Source: Myxococcota bacterium
Lineage (GTDB): Bacteria > Myxococcota > B64-G9
Length of the DNA stretch: 64,000 nt
Direction: 5' to 3'
NCBI GenBank assembly: GCA_022710975.1
Contig: JAKLGA010000023.1
Location: 1 to 64,000 of the forward strand
Below, piece by piece: positions 42,913-51,345 of the stretch. A program made the translations under genes and the position numbers. The notes under the pieces are model-generated. The model saw nothing but the letters and a program-made list of their open reading frames with translations. It did not search any database and had not been told where the DNA came from. Every line of letters begins with the position of its first letter. Position 1 is the first letter of the stretch.

Positions 42913-44745
42913 ATGGCTGGCGGCACATTCCTGGACGTGATCCGCGCGCGGGTGACCGAGACCCCTGAGCGATCGGCCCTGCTCCACTGCGTCGGGGGCA
43001 CCTGGGAATCCATGTCCTGGGGGGAGGTGGGACGGCTGACGGACCACCTGGCCTGCGGGCTGTTGAACCTGGGGCTCGCCCCCGGCGAGCGGGTGGGGCT
43101 CCTGTGCCGCAGTCGGCTGGAGTGGGTGCTGGCCGATCTCGGCATCCTGAAGGCCGGGTGCGTCACCGTGCCGGTCCACGCCAACGCGGTGGCCGGGGAG
43201 GTGCAGCACGTCCTGGGGCACTCCCGCGCCCGGGCGGTGTTCGTGGAGACCGCGGCCGATCTCGCCAAGCTGAGGTGCCTGTCCTGCGGGCTGGCCCTGG
43301 AGCGATCGGTGGTGATGCGGGGCGCCTCCCACGGGCAGGGAGAGCTGCCCTGGGACGAACTCCTGGCCATGGGCCGAGCCCGCCAGGCCGAGCAGCCCGG
43401 GGCGCTGGCTGCGCGCCAGGCCGAGGTGGCGCCGCCCCAGCTCGCCACCCTGGTGTACACCTCGGGCACGACCGGCCCCCCCAAGGGCGTCATGCTGACC
43501 CAGGCGAACCTCGTCTTCCAGGTGGAGGCGCTGGCCGGCGTGATGCGGGGTCTGTTCGGGCCGGACGACGTGCACCTCATGTGCCTGCCGCTGAGCCACA
43601 TCCTGGCACGCTCCATGGTGCTGGCCGCGGTGCGGGTGGGCTACACCACAGCCTTCTCCACCGGGCTCGACGCCCTGGAGCGCGAGTTCGGCGAGGTGCG
43701 GCCCACCTTCGTCACCGTGGTGCCGGCCATGCTGGACCAGCTCCAGATCGCCATCCGGGCCGAGGCCGAGAGCCGCTCCTTCGTCCTGCGACGGGCCTTC
43801 CGCTGGGCCGAGGGCGTGGGACGCGAGGTGCTGCAGCGCCGAGCGCGGCGTGAACCCCTGTCGCTCACCCTGGGCGCGCGGGCCGCGCTGGCCAGGGCGG
43901 TCGTGCTCGGCCCCTCGCTGACGGAGCGGTTCGGCGGCCGGCTCAAGTACTTCATCAGCGGCGGCGCGCCGCTGGCGCCGGAGGTGGCCGAGTTCTTCAC
44001 CAGCCTGGGCCTGCCGGTGCTGGAGGGCTACGGCCTCACGGAGAACGTGGGGGCGCTGAGCGTCAACCGGCCAGAGCGTTTCCGGCTGGGGAGCGTGGGG
44101 CCCCCCATCCCCGGGGTGGAGGTGCGCCTGGCCGCGGACGGGGAGATCCTGGCCCGCGGGCCGAACGTGATGGTGGGCTACTTCGAGGACAAGGCCGCCA
44201 CCGCCGAGGCGCTGGACGCCGAGGGCTTCCTGCACACCGGCGACCTGGGCAGCCTGGACGCCGAGGGCTTTCTGCGCGTCACCGGCCGCAAGAAGGATCT
44301 GATCGTCACCTCCGGCGGCAAGAAGGTCTCGCCCCAGAACATCGAGCGCATGCTGCAGACCAGCGCCTTCCTGGAGCAGGCCATGGTGTTCGGCGACGGC
44401 CAGGACTACCTGGTGGCGCTGCTGTCGCTGCGGCAGGAGCGCGTCCAGCGCTTCGCCGAGGCCGAGGGCCTGCCGTTCGACAAGCTGTCGGAGCTGGCCT
44501 GCCACCCGCGGGTGCTGGAGGCGGTGCAGCGCGAGATCGACGCCTTCAACGCCCGGCTGGCCAGCCACGAGACCATCCGCCGCTTCACCATCCTGCCCCA
44601 GCCGCTGCGGGTGGACACCGGCGAGGTGACCGCGACCCTCAAGCTCCGGCGCCAGGAGGTGGCCCTGCGCTACCGCGAGCTCATCGCGGCCATGTACGAG
44701 GATCCCAGCCGGGGCCCCCAGGCCCTGTGCGCGGAGGAGCCATGA
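42913..44745 (+). CDS. AMP-forming long-chain acyl-CoA synthetase
   Basis: ATG 42913 is chosen because GGAGGT lies 7 bases upstream. The 610-aa enzyme belongs to the ANL superfamily. Signatures include the P-loop TSGTTGPPKGVM (about residue 185), GYGLTENVG (A5), LHTGDLG (A7), TGRKKDLIVTSGGKKVSP (A8) and the C-terminal catalytic Lys in TATLKLRR. The insert between A3 and A5 and the overall length fit FadD15-like long-chain fatty acid:CoA ligases. It would activate fatty acids with ATP and CoA at the inner face of the membrane. The next gene overlaps its stop codon. Confidence 0.92.
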   Translation: MAGGTFLDVIRARVTETPERSALLHCVGGTWESMSWGEVGRLTDHLACGLLNLGLAPGERVGLLCRSRLEWVLADLGILKAGCVTVPVHANAVAGEVQHVLGHSRARAVFVETAADLAKLRCLSCGLALERSVVMRGASHGQGELPWDELLAMGRARQAEQPGALAARQAEVAPPQLATLVYTSGTTGPPKGVMLTQANLVFQVEALAGVMRGLFGPDDVHLMCLPLSHILARSMVLAAVRVGYTTAFSTGLDALEREFGEVRPTFVTVVPAMLDQLQIAIRAEAESRSFVLRRAFRWAEGVGREVLQRRARREPLSLTLGARAALARAVVLGPSLTERFGGRLKYFISGGAPLAPEVAEFFTSLGLPVLEGYGLTENVGALSVNRPERFRLGSVGPPIPGVEVRLAADGEILARGPNVMVGYFEDKAATAEALDAEGFLHTGDLGSLDAEGFLRVTGRKKDLIVTSGGKKVSPQNIERMLQTSAFLEQAMVFGDGQDYLVALLSLRQERVQRFAEAEGLPFDKLSELACHPRVLEAVQREIDAFNARLASHETIRRFTILPQPLRVDTGEVTATLKLRRQEVALRYRELIAAMYEDPSRGPQALCAEEP

Positions 44746-46004
44746 GCGCCGGGCGCACGGCGCCGCGGGCCTGGCTGGCGCTCGCCTGGCTCTCCGTCTG
44801 GGCCGCGGGCGGCCAGGCCGCGGCCGGCGCCGCCCAGGCCGACGAGTCGCTCGGGCCCCGGCGCGCACCGGGCGACTTCACCGGGTCGGCGGCCTTCCAG
44901 GAGCTGCGCAAGGCGGGCCGGCAGATCCTGGCCGAGCAGGCCTGGGATCTGGACGGCGACTGCAAGCCCGAGGCCGTGGTGGTGGAGGAGGGCGAGGACG
45001 GGCTCGCGCTGGCCGTGTACCGCGACGCGGGCGTGGGCGACTTCCGCCTACTCTTCCGCGCGGGCCCGAGCCGGGCCTCGGAGCTCGCGCGCCTGGAGCG
45101 GGTCAAGCTGGGGGACACCCCGGCGCTCCTGTTCGACGTGTTCGAGGACAACCCGGACGAGGCCGAGCACTTCGTGCGGCTCGTGACCGTCGAGCCGGTC
45201 CAGGCTCCCGAGGGCGCCCCGCGCATCGGGCTGCGCACCGTGTTCGGCGGGGGCTACCAGGTGCGCCACCCCGAGGAGGAGGCCGGCCGGGCGTCCGTGC
45301 GGCAGGTCGACCTGGGCGGCCTCCCGATCGGGCTCGAGCTCGGCCCGGCGGACGGCGCCCGTTGGCCGGCCCTGTGGCTGCGCACGGACGAGCGGCGCGT
45401 GGCGCTGCCGGCCGGCTCCGGCGGCCCCGAGGTGTGGCTGATCACCGGGCTGCGCGAGGAGGAGTACGGGGCCGAGGGCGGGGCGTACGCGCTCGTGGCG
45501 GAGCGCGCCCTCGACTTCCTGCCCCGGGCGGCGGGCGTGGTCGCCAGCGGGCCCGAGGGCGCGGCGCGCGTGCTCGACGGCGACCTGGGCACCGGCCTGG
45601 CGCTGGCGCCGGGGCAGGCGGCCGCGCTGATCCTGGAGCTCCAGGGCGAGCAGCCGGTGCGCGCGCTGCGCGTCCTGCCCGGCTGCGCCTCCTCGGCCGG
45701 GGACTGGGACCGGCGCGGGCGGGTGGGGCGGCTGACGGTGCGCTTCGACGGCGGGGCGCCGCTCACCGTCGAGCTGGAGGGGCCGCCCGCCCTGGACCCG
45801 AGGGTGCTGGCCCAGGGCTCCCTGGGCGTGCCCGGCGCGCCCTACGCCCACCAGGTGCTGGTGTTGCTGGCCACGCCCGTGCGCGCCCGGCGGCTGGAGC
45901 TGCGGCCCGGGATCGGGCTGGCGGGGGAGGGGGGCGGGGCCTGCCTGGGGGAGCTCGGCGTGCACCTGGAAGGACTCAGTCGAGCTTCGCCGCCACCACG
46001 GTGA
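44742..46004 (+). CDS. Hypothetical exported protein with discoidin-like C-terminus
   Basis: The ATG overlaps the acyl-CoA synthetase stop (ATGA) and follows GGAGGAG. The 420-aa product has a signal peptide (about 1-30). The first half carries an integrin/VCBS-like element (WDLDGDCKPEAVVVEEGEDG, then FRLLFRAGPSRA), a blade-like motif that reads out a quantity. The C-terminal third (about 270-415) has VLDGDLGTGLALAPGQAAALILELQGEQPVRALRVLPGC, which resembles NAD-glycohydrolase or discoidin-like surface-binding modules (F5/8-type). Function unknown. Its last 29 bases overlap the end of the convergent 45976 gene. Confidence 0.68.
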   Translation: MSAGRTAPRAWLALAWLSVWAAGGQAAAGAAQADESLGPRRAPGDFTGSAAFQELRKAGRQILAEQAWDLDGDCKPEAVVVEEGEDGLALAVYRDAGVGDFRLLFRAGPSRASELARLERVKLGDTPALLFDVFEDNPDEAEHFVRLVTVEPVQAPEGAPRIGLRTVFGGGYQVRHPEEEAGRASVRQVDLGGLPIGLELGPADGARWPALWLRTDERRVALPAGSGGPEVWLITGLREEEYGAEGGAYALVAERALDFLPRAAGVVASGPEGAARVLDGDLGTGLALAPGQAAALILELQGEQPVRALRVLPGCASSAGDWDRRGRVGRLTVRFDGGAPLTVELEGPPALDPRVLAQGSLGVPGAPYAHQVLVLLATPVRARRLELRPGIGLAGEGGGACLGELGVHLEGLSRASPPPR

Positions 46005-46875
46005 TCAGGGCCTTGCCCACCCCGTCGATGCGGGAGGCGCCCAGCACGGCCAGCTCCCCGTCCTTCAGCTCCACCGAGGTCTGCACCAGGGTCGTGTCCT
46101 TGTCGCGGTACATCTTGAAGGCCAAGCGGATGACCTTGGTCTCGCCCTGGATGCGCTCAGGCACGAGCTCCACGGTCAGGCGGTGCTCGCCTCCGAGCTG
46201 CAGCTTGGACTTCTGCCCGGCCTCGGTGGTGATGAAGGCCTTGTCCAGCACGCTCCACTGGTTGTAGGTGAACACCCCCTGGAGCTGGGCCACCACGGGT
46301 TTCAGCTCCGCCGGGATGGGGGTCGGGTTGGCGGCCGTGTCCGCCTGCACCAGGGTAAGCGTGATGCGCGCCTGGAGCGGCTTCTGATCCAGCTCGGCCA
46401 CGCTGCGCAGCACCAGCTCGACCACCGGCTCGGTGTCCACCACCACCAGGGCCCGGGTGCGGTCCTCGAAGTCGATGCGCCCGGCGGGCGACAGGTAGTT
46501 GCGCAGCAGGCGCTGGAGCGCGATGCCGTCCGCGTACTTAAGGAACACGGTCTTGCGGGTCAGGCTGTCGGACACGCGCACGGCGTAGGTGGTCTGCTTG
46601 CCCTTGGCGCTCGCGACCAGCAGGGTGGTCGTGCCCGGGCTGAGCCCGAACACGGCCAGGCCGTCCCCGGAGATCTTGATGTCGGCCACGGCCGGATCGC
46701 CGATGGACACCCTGTTCGCGTCCTTGAGCACCAGGGTGCGCTGCTCGCCGACCTTCAGCGCGATCGTCAGCCCGTCGTTGCCGGCGGTCACCTCCAGGGC
46801 CTTGTCCTCGGCCCGGGCTGCGCCCGCGCACCAGCACAGGGCCGCCAGGGCGGCCGCGAGAAGCTGGGTCTTCAT
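45976..46875 (-). CDS. Secretin N-terminal (CpaC-N-like) periplasmic protein
   Basis: The 299-aa product has a signal peptide (about 1-22) and a 'pilus formation protein N-terminal' domain at about 27-102 (GEQRTLVLKDANRVSIGDPAVADIKISGDGLAVFGLSPGTTTLLV), the module that precedes the rings of CpaC/RhcC secretins. A second ring-like domain follows at about 103-165 (KYADGIALQRLLRNYLSPAGRIDFEDRTRALVVVD). No secretin beta-barrel domain follows; instead there is a mixed beta domain (about 175-299). It may be an adaptor in an export or pilus-like machine. GAGGAGG precedes the ATG. It is the third gene of the ECF sigma operon. Confidence 0.78.
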   Translation of the reverse strand: MKTQLLAAALAALCWCAGAARAEDKALEVTAGNDGLTIALKVGEQRTLVLKDANRVSIGDPAVADIKISGDGLAVFGLSPGTTTLLVASAKGKQTTYAVRVSDSLTRKTVFLKYADGIALQRLLRNYLSPAGRIDFEDRTRALVVVDTEPVVELVLRSVAELDQKPLQARITLTLVQADTAANPTPIPAELKPVVAQLQGVFTYNQWSVLDKAFITTEAGQKSKLQLGGEHRLTVELVPERIQGETKVIRLAFKMYRDKDTTLVQTSVELKDGELAVLGASRIDGVGKALITVVAAKLD

Positions 46876-46888
46876 GGCTCTTTCCTCC

Positions 46889-47359
46889 TCACAGCTTGAA
46901 GTTGCGATCGAACACCCACACGATCTTCACCTTCGGATCCGAAGTGGCGAAGCGCAGCTCGAAGCGATCCACGGCGGCCACCCGCTCCGCGGGCGCCGGG
47001 CCGAGCCGCCCGTCGTCGCCGCCGTCCGCGGCCGGGCCCGGGTTGGGCAGGAACCACAGCCCCAGCGCGAGCAGCAGGGCCGCGGCCGCCGCGGCCAGGC
47101 CGGCCCAGGCCCAGACCCGCGCGGGCCGGGCGGCGGGCGCCTCCAGGGCGGCCTGCACCCGTCGCCACTCCTCGGCGCTCAGCTCGGGCGCCTGGGCCAG
47201 CGACTGGCGCGTCTCCGCCGTGGCCGCCTGCAGCGCCGCGACCCGCGCGCGGCAGTCGGCGCATTCGGCCAGGTGGCGTTCCAGGCGCGCGCGCTGGCGC
47301 GCTGACAGATCGCCGGCCGCCCAGGCCGGACCCAGGCGCTCGAAGCGTTGACAGCTCAT
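46889..47359 (-). CDS. Zinc-finger anti-sigma factor
   Basis: The ATG overlaps the sigma-factor stop (ATGA). The 156-aa protein has an N-terminal ZAS-type zinc finger (C3, then HLAECADC with H-x3-C-x2-C) at about 1-42, a helical linker, one transmembrane helix (about 97-115, LLLALGLWFL), and a short periplasmic domain ending WVFDRNFKL. It should hold the ECF sigma factor inactive at the membrane until a periplasmic signal arrives. Pairing with the adjacent sigma gene is strong; the signal is unknown. Confidence 0.85.
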   Translation of the reverse strand: MSCQRFERLGPAWAAGDLSARQRARLERHLAECADCRARVAALQAATAETRQSLAQAPELSAEEWRRVQAALEAPAARPARVWAWAGLAAAAAALLLALGLWFLPNPGPAADGGDDGRLGPAPAERVAAVDRFELRFATSDPKVKIVWVFDRNFKL

Positions 47360-47916
47360 GGCCGCTCCTCCCGCAGGTGCCCGAGCCCCCGGGCCAGGTG
47401 TTTCTTGGCCTCGAACAGGTGCCAACGCACGGTGGAGCGCAGGCAGCCCATGGCGCGGGCGGTCTCGGCGGTGTCCATGCCTTCCAGCTCCTTGCATACG
47501 AAGGCGGCGCGTTGGGCCGGGCTGAGCCGGTCCAGCGCCGCGCCGATCGTCCGGGTGAGATCGCCCCGGGCGGCCAGCTCGGCCGGGTCCGCGCCCGCGC
47601 CGGCCACGCGCTCGGGCTCGAGCGCAACGGCGGTCCGGGCCGCCCGCCGCCTGGCGAGGTCGAGGGCCGCTCGCACGGCCACCGCGGAGAGCCACGCGCC
47701 GAATGGCCGCTCGGGGCGCACCCCGCCGAGGTACTTGCAGGCCCGCAGCATGGCCTCCTGGGTCGCGTCGAGCGCGTCCTCGCGGTTGCCCAGGATGCGT
47801 GCGCTGACCCGGAACGCCCGCTGCCGGTGGCGGCCGAGCAGCTCGCCCAGGGCTCCCCGGTCGCCCGCCTGGGCGCGCAGCACCAAGTCGCGGTCCTCGG
47901 GGCTCGGCTCGGCCAT
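47356..47916 (-). CDS. ECF-type RNA polymerase sigma factor
   Basis: The start at 47916 follows AGGTGA; a longer reading frame upstream lacks support. The 186-aa protein has region 2 (about 12-80, LVLRAQAGDRGALGELLGRHRQRAFRVSARILGNREDALDATQEAMLRA) and region 4 (about 125-178, LDRLSPAQRAAFVCKELEGMDTAETARAMGCLRSTVRWHLFEAKKHL). Together with the anti-sigma factor and the secretin-N protein it forms a tight operon, so the regulon may include an envelope or pilus-like structure. Autoregulation is likely but no promoter was identified with confidence. Confidence 0.92.
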   Translation of the reverse strand: MAEPSPEDRDLVLRAQAGDRGALGELLGRHRQRAFRVSARILGNREDALDATQEAMLRACKYLGGVRPERPFGAWLSAVAVRAALDLARRRAARTAVALEPERVAGAGADPAELAARGDLTRTIGAALDRLSPAQRAAFVCKELEGMDTAETARAMGCLRSTVRWHLFEAKKHLARGLGHLREERP

Positions 47917-47989
47917 GGTTTCACCTGGCGTTCGGTTCCGGCGTTCCAACCGTACTACCGTTCGCGGCGCGCGGGTGTTGGGGCCGGGC

Positions 47990-48022
47990 AAAAAAAAACC
48001 GCCCCCCGCGAGGGGGGGCGGT
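47990..48022 (-). terminator. Rho-independent terminator for the SCP2 gene
   Basis: On the minus strand, after the SCP2 stop codon, a GC-rich stem (ACCGCCCCCC with its complement, tight CGCG-type loop) is followed by eight or nine U. It starts 23 bases downstream of the stop. This is the clearest terminator in the window. Confidence 0.9.
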
Positions 48023-48044
48023 CCAGCGGTCGGAGCTCAGCGAC

Positions 48045-48371
48045 TCACAGGCCGAGCACGTTGCCCAGCTTCATGGCCAGGCTCATGTCGCCCTTGATCT
48101 TCAGCTTGCCGGTCATGAACGCCATCTGGCCGTTCAGCTTGCCGGTGGCCATGTCCACGAAGTCCTTGGCGGCCATGATGATGGTGCACTTGGCGCCGGC
48201 GTTCTCGCCGTCGCCGACCTGGCCGCCGCTCTTGGTGCAGTCGACCCACCACTTGCCAGCGCCCTCGCCGGTGATGTCGAACTGGTAGATGGCGTTGACC
48301 TTGGTCACCGCGTCGCCCTTGGCCTGGAGCTTCGGAGGCAGCACAGTGGAGAAGATTTCCTTCGGGGTCAT
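48045..48371 (-). CDS. SCP2 sterol-binding-domain protein
   Basis: The start at 48371 follows GGGAGGAC. The 108-aa product is a stand-alone SCP2 domain: an N-terminal helix (PKEIFSTVLPPKLQ), then YQFDITGEGAGKWWVDC, a central AGAKCTIIMAAKDFVDMATGKL, the NGQMAFMTGKLKIKGDMSLAMKL motif, and a short hydrophobic end. SCP2 domains bind fatty acids, acyl-CoA or sterols in a hydrophobic tunnel. The usual length is about 100-110 aa, so it is complete. It has its own promoter and terminator and seems to be monocistronic. The acyl-CoA synthetase 3 kb away may be related in lipid metabolism. Confidence 0.92.
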   Translation of the reverse strand: MTPKEIFSTVLPPKLQAKGDAVTKVNAIYQFDITGEGAGKWWVDCTKSGGQVGDGENAGAKCTIIMAAKDFVDMATGKLNGQMAFMTGKLKIKGDMSLAMKLGNVLGL

Positions 48372-48442
48372 GGAACGTCCTCCCTGTCGCGAACCGCCCG
48401 TGGCGATTCTGTGATTGACAATCCGGTCAACGAAATCGCCGC

Positions 48443-48471
48443 ACGGTAGCATGCTTCGATTTTCGTGTCAA
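48443..48471 (-). promoter_or_regulatory. Candidate sigma70 promoter for the SCP2 gene
   Basis: On the minus strand a consensus TTGACA (48471-48466), 17 bases and TACCGT (48448-48443) lie about 70 bases upstream of the SCP2 start codon. Confidence 0.45.
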
Positions 48472-48577
48472 CTGCTAAAAAAGCTTTCATTTACGGGTGA
48501 CTGAAGACGCGGGTGGTCTAGACGCCCGGGCTCGACCTCTCATCCCTGGGAATGCTGGGCAAACGGGCCCAAACTGG

Positions 48578-48630
48578 TCTATACATTTCTACATTTCAAT
48601 GCCATTCTCGTGTTCACTTTAGGGTATTAT
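48578..48630 (+). promoter_or_regulatory. AT-rich promoter/operator region of the MocR gene
   Basis: TCTATACATTT (48578-48588) and TCTACATTT (48588-48596) are imperfect direct repeats spaced by 10 bases, followed by a good -10 hexamer TATTAT (48625-48630), 18 bases before the start codon. MocR regulators usually bind direct repeats next to their own promoter. The -35 box is weak. The stretch is strikingly AT-rich for this genome. Confidence 0.4.
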
Positions 48631-48648
48631 TCTGCAATATTCGCATGT

Positions 48649-50148
48649 ATGGAATGGGACGCGCTGCTCACCCGGGATCCGAGCGAACTGCTCCACGTGC
48701 GCATCCGGCGGGGCATCCGGGAGGCCGTGCAGGCGGGCGAGCTGCTGCCCGGGGAGCAGCTGCCCGGGGTGCGCGCGCTGGCCGGGCAGCTCGGCGTCAA
48801 CCGCCTGACCGTGCTCAAGGCGCTGTCCGCGCTGAGCCGGGCGGGCGTGCTCACCTCCTCCCGCGGCAAGGGCGTGTTCGTGGCCCGCGCGCCGCGCTCG
48901 CGCGGGGGCCCGGAGAGCCGCCAGGCGAGGGTCGGGCCCTTCTTCGAGGGCGTGGCGGAGGGCCCCGACGGCGGCCCAGGGGGCAACGAGCAGGCCGGGG
49001 ACGCGCTGAAGAACGTGATCGACGCCGCGCTCGCCCCGGGCAGCATCTCCTTCGCCGCGGGCTTCCCGCCGCCCGAGGCCATCCCCACCGCCACCATCCG
49101 CGCGCGCCTGGGGCGGCTGCTGCGCGAGGAGCAGGGCGCCGCGCGGCTGGGCTACGTGTCCACCCAGGGCGACCCCGGCCTGCTGGCGGCCCTGCGGGAG
49201 CTGCTGGCCGAGCGCGGCCTCCGGCTCGGACCCGACGACCACGTGCTCGTCACCAGCGGTGCCCAGCAGGCCCTGAGCCTGTGCCTGGACGCCCTGGTCC
49301 AGCCGGGCGAGGCGCTGGCGCTGGAGAGCCCGGGCTACCTGGGCGCCATCTCGGCCTGCCGCCTGAAGCGCATCCCCATGGTGGGCGTGCCGGTGGACGC
49401 GGGCGGGCTCAACCCGGCGCGGCTCGAGAGCGCGCTGCGCCGCGAGGACGTCTCGGCGGTCTACAGCGTGCCGAGCTTCCAGAACCCGACCGCGGTCACC
49501 CAGGGCCTGCGGCGGCGGCGGCAGCTCCTGGAGCTCACCCGGGCGCGGGGGGCGTTCCTGATCGAGGACGACATCTACGCCGACCTGCGCTTCGGCGGCC
49601 ACCGCGTACCGCCGATCAAGAGCCTGCCCGGCAGCGAGCGGGTGATCTACCTGGGCTCGTTCTCCAAGTCGTTGGCCCCGGGGCTGCGCCTGGGCTTCCT
49701 GGTGGCCAGCGGCGAGCTGGCCGCGGGGCTGCGGCGCACCAAGGAGGTCATGGACATCAGCACCAGCGCGCTCTCCCAGGTGCTGGTGGCCGAGCTGCTG
49801 CGCAGCGGGTTCTACCGCCGCCACCTGGTGCGCGTGCGCCGGCTGTACCGCGAGCGGCGGGACGCCATGCTCGCGGCGCTCGCGGACGAGCTGCCGGGCT
49901 GGGTGCGCTACACCCGGCCCAAGGGCGGACTGCACCTGTGGGTCATGCCCGAGCGCCCGCTCGACGCCGGGCGCCTGCTCGCGCGCTGCCAGCAGGAGGG
50001 GGTGTCCTTCTCCCCGGGCAGCCTGTTCTTCTGCGACGGCCGGCGCTCGAGCTCGTTGCGCCTGAACTACGCCAGCCACTCGCCCGCCCAGATCGGGGAG
50101 GGGGTGCGGCGGCTGGTCACTTGCCTGAGGAAGGAGGCCTCCCGATGA
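48649..50148 (+). CDS. MocR-family regulator (GntR helix-turn-helix fused to aminotransferase domain)
   Basis: The 499-aa protein has an N-terminal winged helix-turn-helix of GntR type (about 8-75, LLPGEQLPGVRALAGQLGVNRLTVLKALSALSRAGVLTSSRGKGVFV). A fold-type I PLP-dependent aminotransferase domain follows (about 105-495), with the Schiff-base Lys in GSFSKSLAPGLRLGF, the YSVPSFQNPT motif and the final Arg in SLRLNYA. Alpha-aminoadipate-type aminotransferases share this C-terminal architecture. The start at 48649 gives MEWDALLT; there is no clear ribosome binding site and a possible -10 lies close, so leaderless translation is possible. It probably regulates itself and the overlapping aminotransferase gene. 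Confidence 0.9.
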   Translation: MEWDALLTRDPSELLHVRIRRGIREAVQAGELLPGEQLPGVRALAGQLGVNRLTVLKALSALSRAGVLTSSRGKGVFVARAPRSRGGPESRQARVGPFFEGVAEGPDGGPGGNEQAGDALKNVIDAALAPGSISFAAGFPPPEAIPTATIRARLGRLLREEQGAARLGYVSTQGDPGLLAALRELLAERGLRLGPDDHVLVTSGAQQALSLCLDALVQPGEALALESPGYLGAISACRLKRIPMVGVPVDAGGLNPARLESALRREDVSAVYSVPSFQNPTAVTQGLRRRRQLLELTRARGAFLIEDDIYADLRFGGHRVPPIKSLPGSERVIYLGSFSKSLAPGLRLGFLVASGELAAGLRRTKEVMDISTSALSQVLVAELLRSGFYRRHLVRVRRLYRERRDAMLAALADELPGWVRYTRPKGGLHLWVMPERPLDAGRLLARCQQEGVSFSPGSLFFCDGRRSSSLRLNYASHSPAQIGEGVRRLVTCLRKEASR

Positions 50149-51275
50149 GCACCTCGCTCCGCGTCACGGCCTGGTCCGACGCCGCCCGGGCCCGCGCCGC
50201 CCTGGCCGGCCCGCTCCCGTTCGGTAAGGTGTTCGCCGATCTGATGGCGCGCATCCAGCACGACGCCGAGCACGGCTGGCACGACGGCGCGATCGTGCCC
50301 TTCGGCCCGTTGGCGCTCTCGCCGGCGGCCAAGGTGCTGCACTACGGCCAGGAGATCTTCGAGGGTCAGAAGGCCTACGCCTGGCCCGACGGCCGGGTGG
50401 CGCTGTTCCGCCCGGAGCTGAACGCCCGGCGGCTGAACCAGTCGGCCCGGCGCATGGTCATGCCGGAGGTCCCCGAGGCCCTGCAGCTCGAGGCGCTCGA
50501 GCTGCTGGTGGACCTCGTCCGGGCCTGGGTCCCGCGCGGGCCCGGCACCGCGCTGTACCTGCGCCCGGCGCTGCTGGGGATCGACCCGACCCTCGGCGTC
50601 GCCCCCTCGGCCAGCCACCTGTACCTGGTCCTGGCCGCGCCGGTGGGGGGCTACTTCCAGGCCGGCGCGGGCGGGATCGCGGTTCGGGTCGAGGAGCGCG
50701 AGGTGCGCGCCTACCCCGGTGGCGTGGGCGCGGCCAAGACCGGCGGGAACTACGCGGCCGGGCTCCGCGCCCAGCAGCGCGCCAAGGCCGCCGGCTTCGA
50801 CCAGGTGCTGTTCCTCGACGGCCGCGAGCACCGCCTGCTCGAGGAGATGAACGGCATGAACGTGTTCGCCGTGCTGGACGGGGTGGTGTGCACCCCGCCG
50901 CTCGGCGACACGGTGCTCGACGGCGTCACCCGCCGCTCGCTGCTCGAGCTGGCTCCGGCGCTGGGGCTCCGGGCCGAGGAGCGCGAGCTGCCGCTCGACG
51001 AGCTGGTGGCGGGGCTGCGCCGCGGGCGGGTGAGCGAGCTGTTCACCTCCGGCACCGGGGCCGGGCTGACCGCCGTGAGCCTCCTGGGCGTCGGCGAGGA
51101 GCGCGTGCCGGTGGGGCCGAGCGGGCCAGGGCCCGTCACCCGCCTGCTGGGAGAGGAGCTGTCCGGCATCCAGCAGGGCCTGCGGCCCGATCGCTTCGGT
51201 TGGATGCGCGAGGTGGGCGCACACCCGGTCGGGGCGGACGCCCCCGCGCCGCGTCCGCGCAGCGCGCGGGCCTGA
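50145..51275 (+). CDS. ilvE: Branched-chain amino acid aminotransferase
   Basis: The ATG overlaps the mocR stop (ATGA) and follows AAGGAGG. The 376-aa enzyme is a fold-type IV PLP aminotransferase of the BCAT group 2 type: HYGQEIFEGQKAY, LYLRPALLGIDPTLGV, the catalytic Lys in VGAAKTGGNYAAGL, EEMNGMNVF and LFTSGTGAGLTAV. It interconverts Leu, Ile and Val with their 2-oxo acids using glutamate/2-oxoglutarate. About 30 extra residues at the C-terminus (RFGWMREVGAHPVG plus a Pro/Ala tail) include the usual ending. Co-transcription with a MocR regulator suggests that its expression answers to an amino acid or vitamin B6 signal. Confidence 0.92.
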   Translation: MSTSLRVTAWSDAARARAALAGPLPFGKVFADLMARIQHDAEHGWHDGAIVPFGPLALSPAAKVLHYGQEIFEGQKAYAWPDGRVALFRPELNARRLNQSARRMVMPEVPEALQLEALELLVDLVRAWVPRGPGTALYLRPALLGIDPTLGVAPSASHLYLVLAAPVGGYFQAGAGGIAVRVEEREVRAYPGGVGAAKTGGNYAAGLRAQQRAKAAGFDQVLFLDGREHRLLEEMNGMNVFAVLDGVVCTPPLGDTVLDGVTRRSLLELAPALGLRAEERELPLDELVAGLRRGRVSELFTSGTGAGLTAVSLLGVGEERVPVGPSGPGPVTRLLGEELSGIQQGLRPDRFGWMREVGAHPVGADAPAPRPRSARA

Positions 51276-51299
51276 GACCACCCGGGCCTGGGGGGACCC

Positions 51300-51329
51300 T
51301 GGACAGCCCGGACCGCCGGACGGTAGCCT
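51300..51329 (+). promoter_or_regulatory. Candidate sigma70-type promoter
   Basis: TGGACA (51300-51305), 18 bases and TAGCCT (51324-51329) end 16 bases before the start codon at 51346. Confidence 0.35.
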
Positions 51330-51345
51330 TCCTGCAGAGGTGGCC

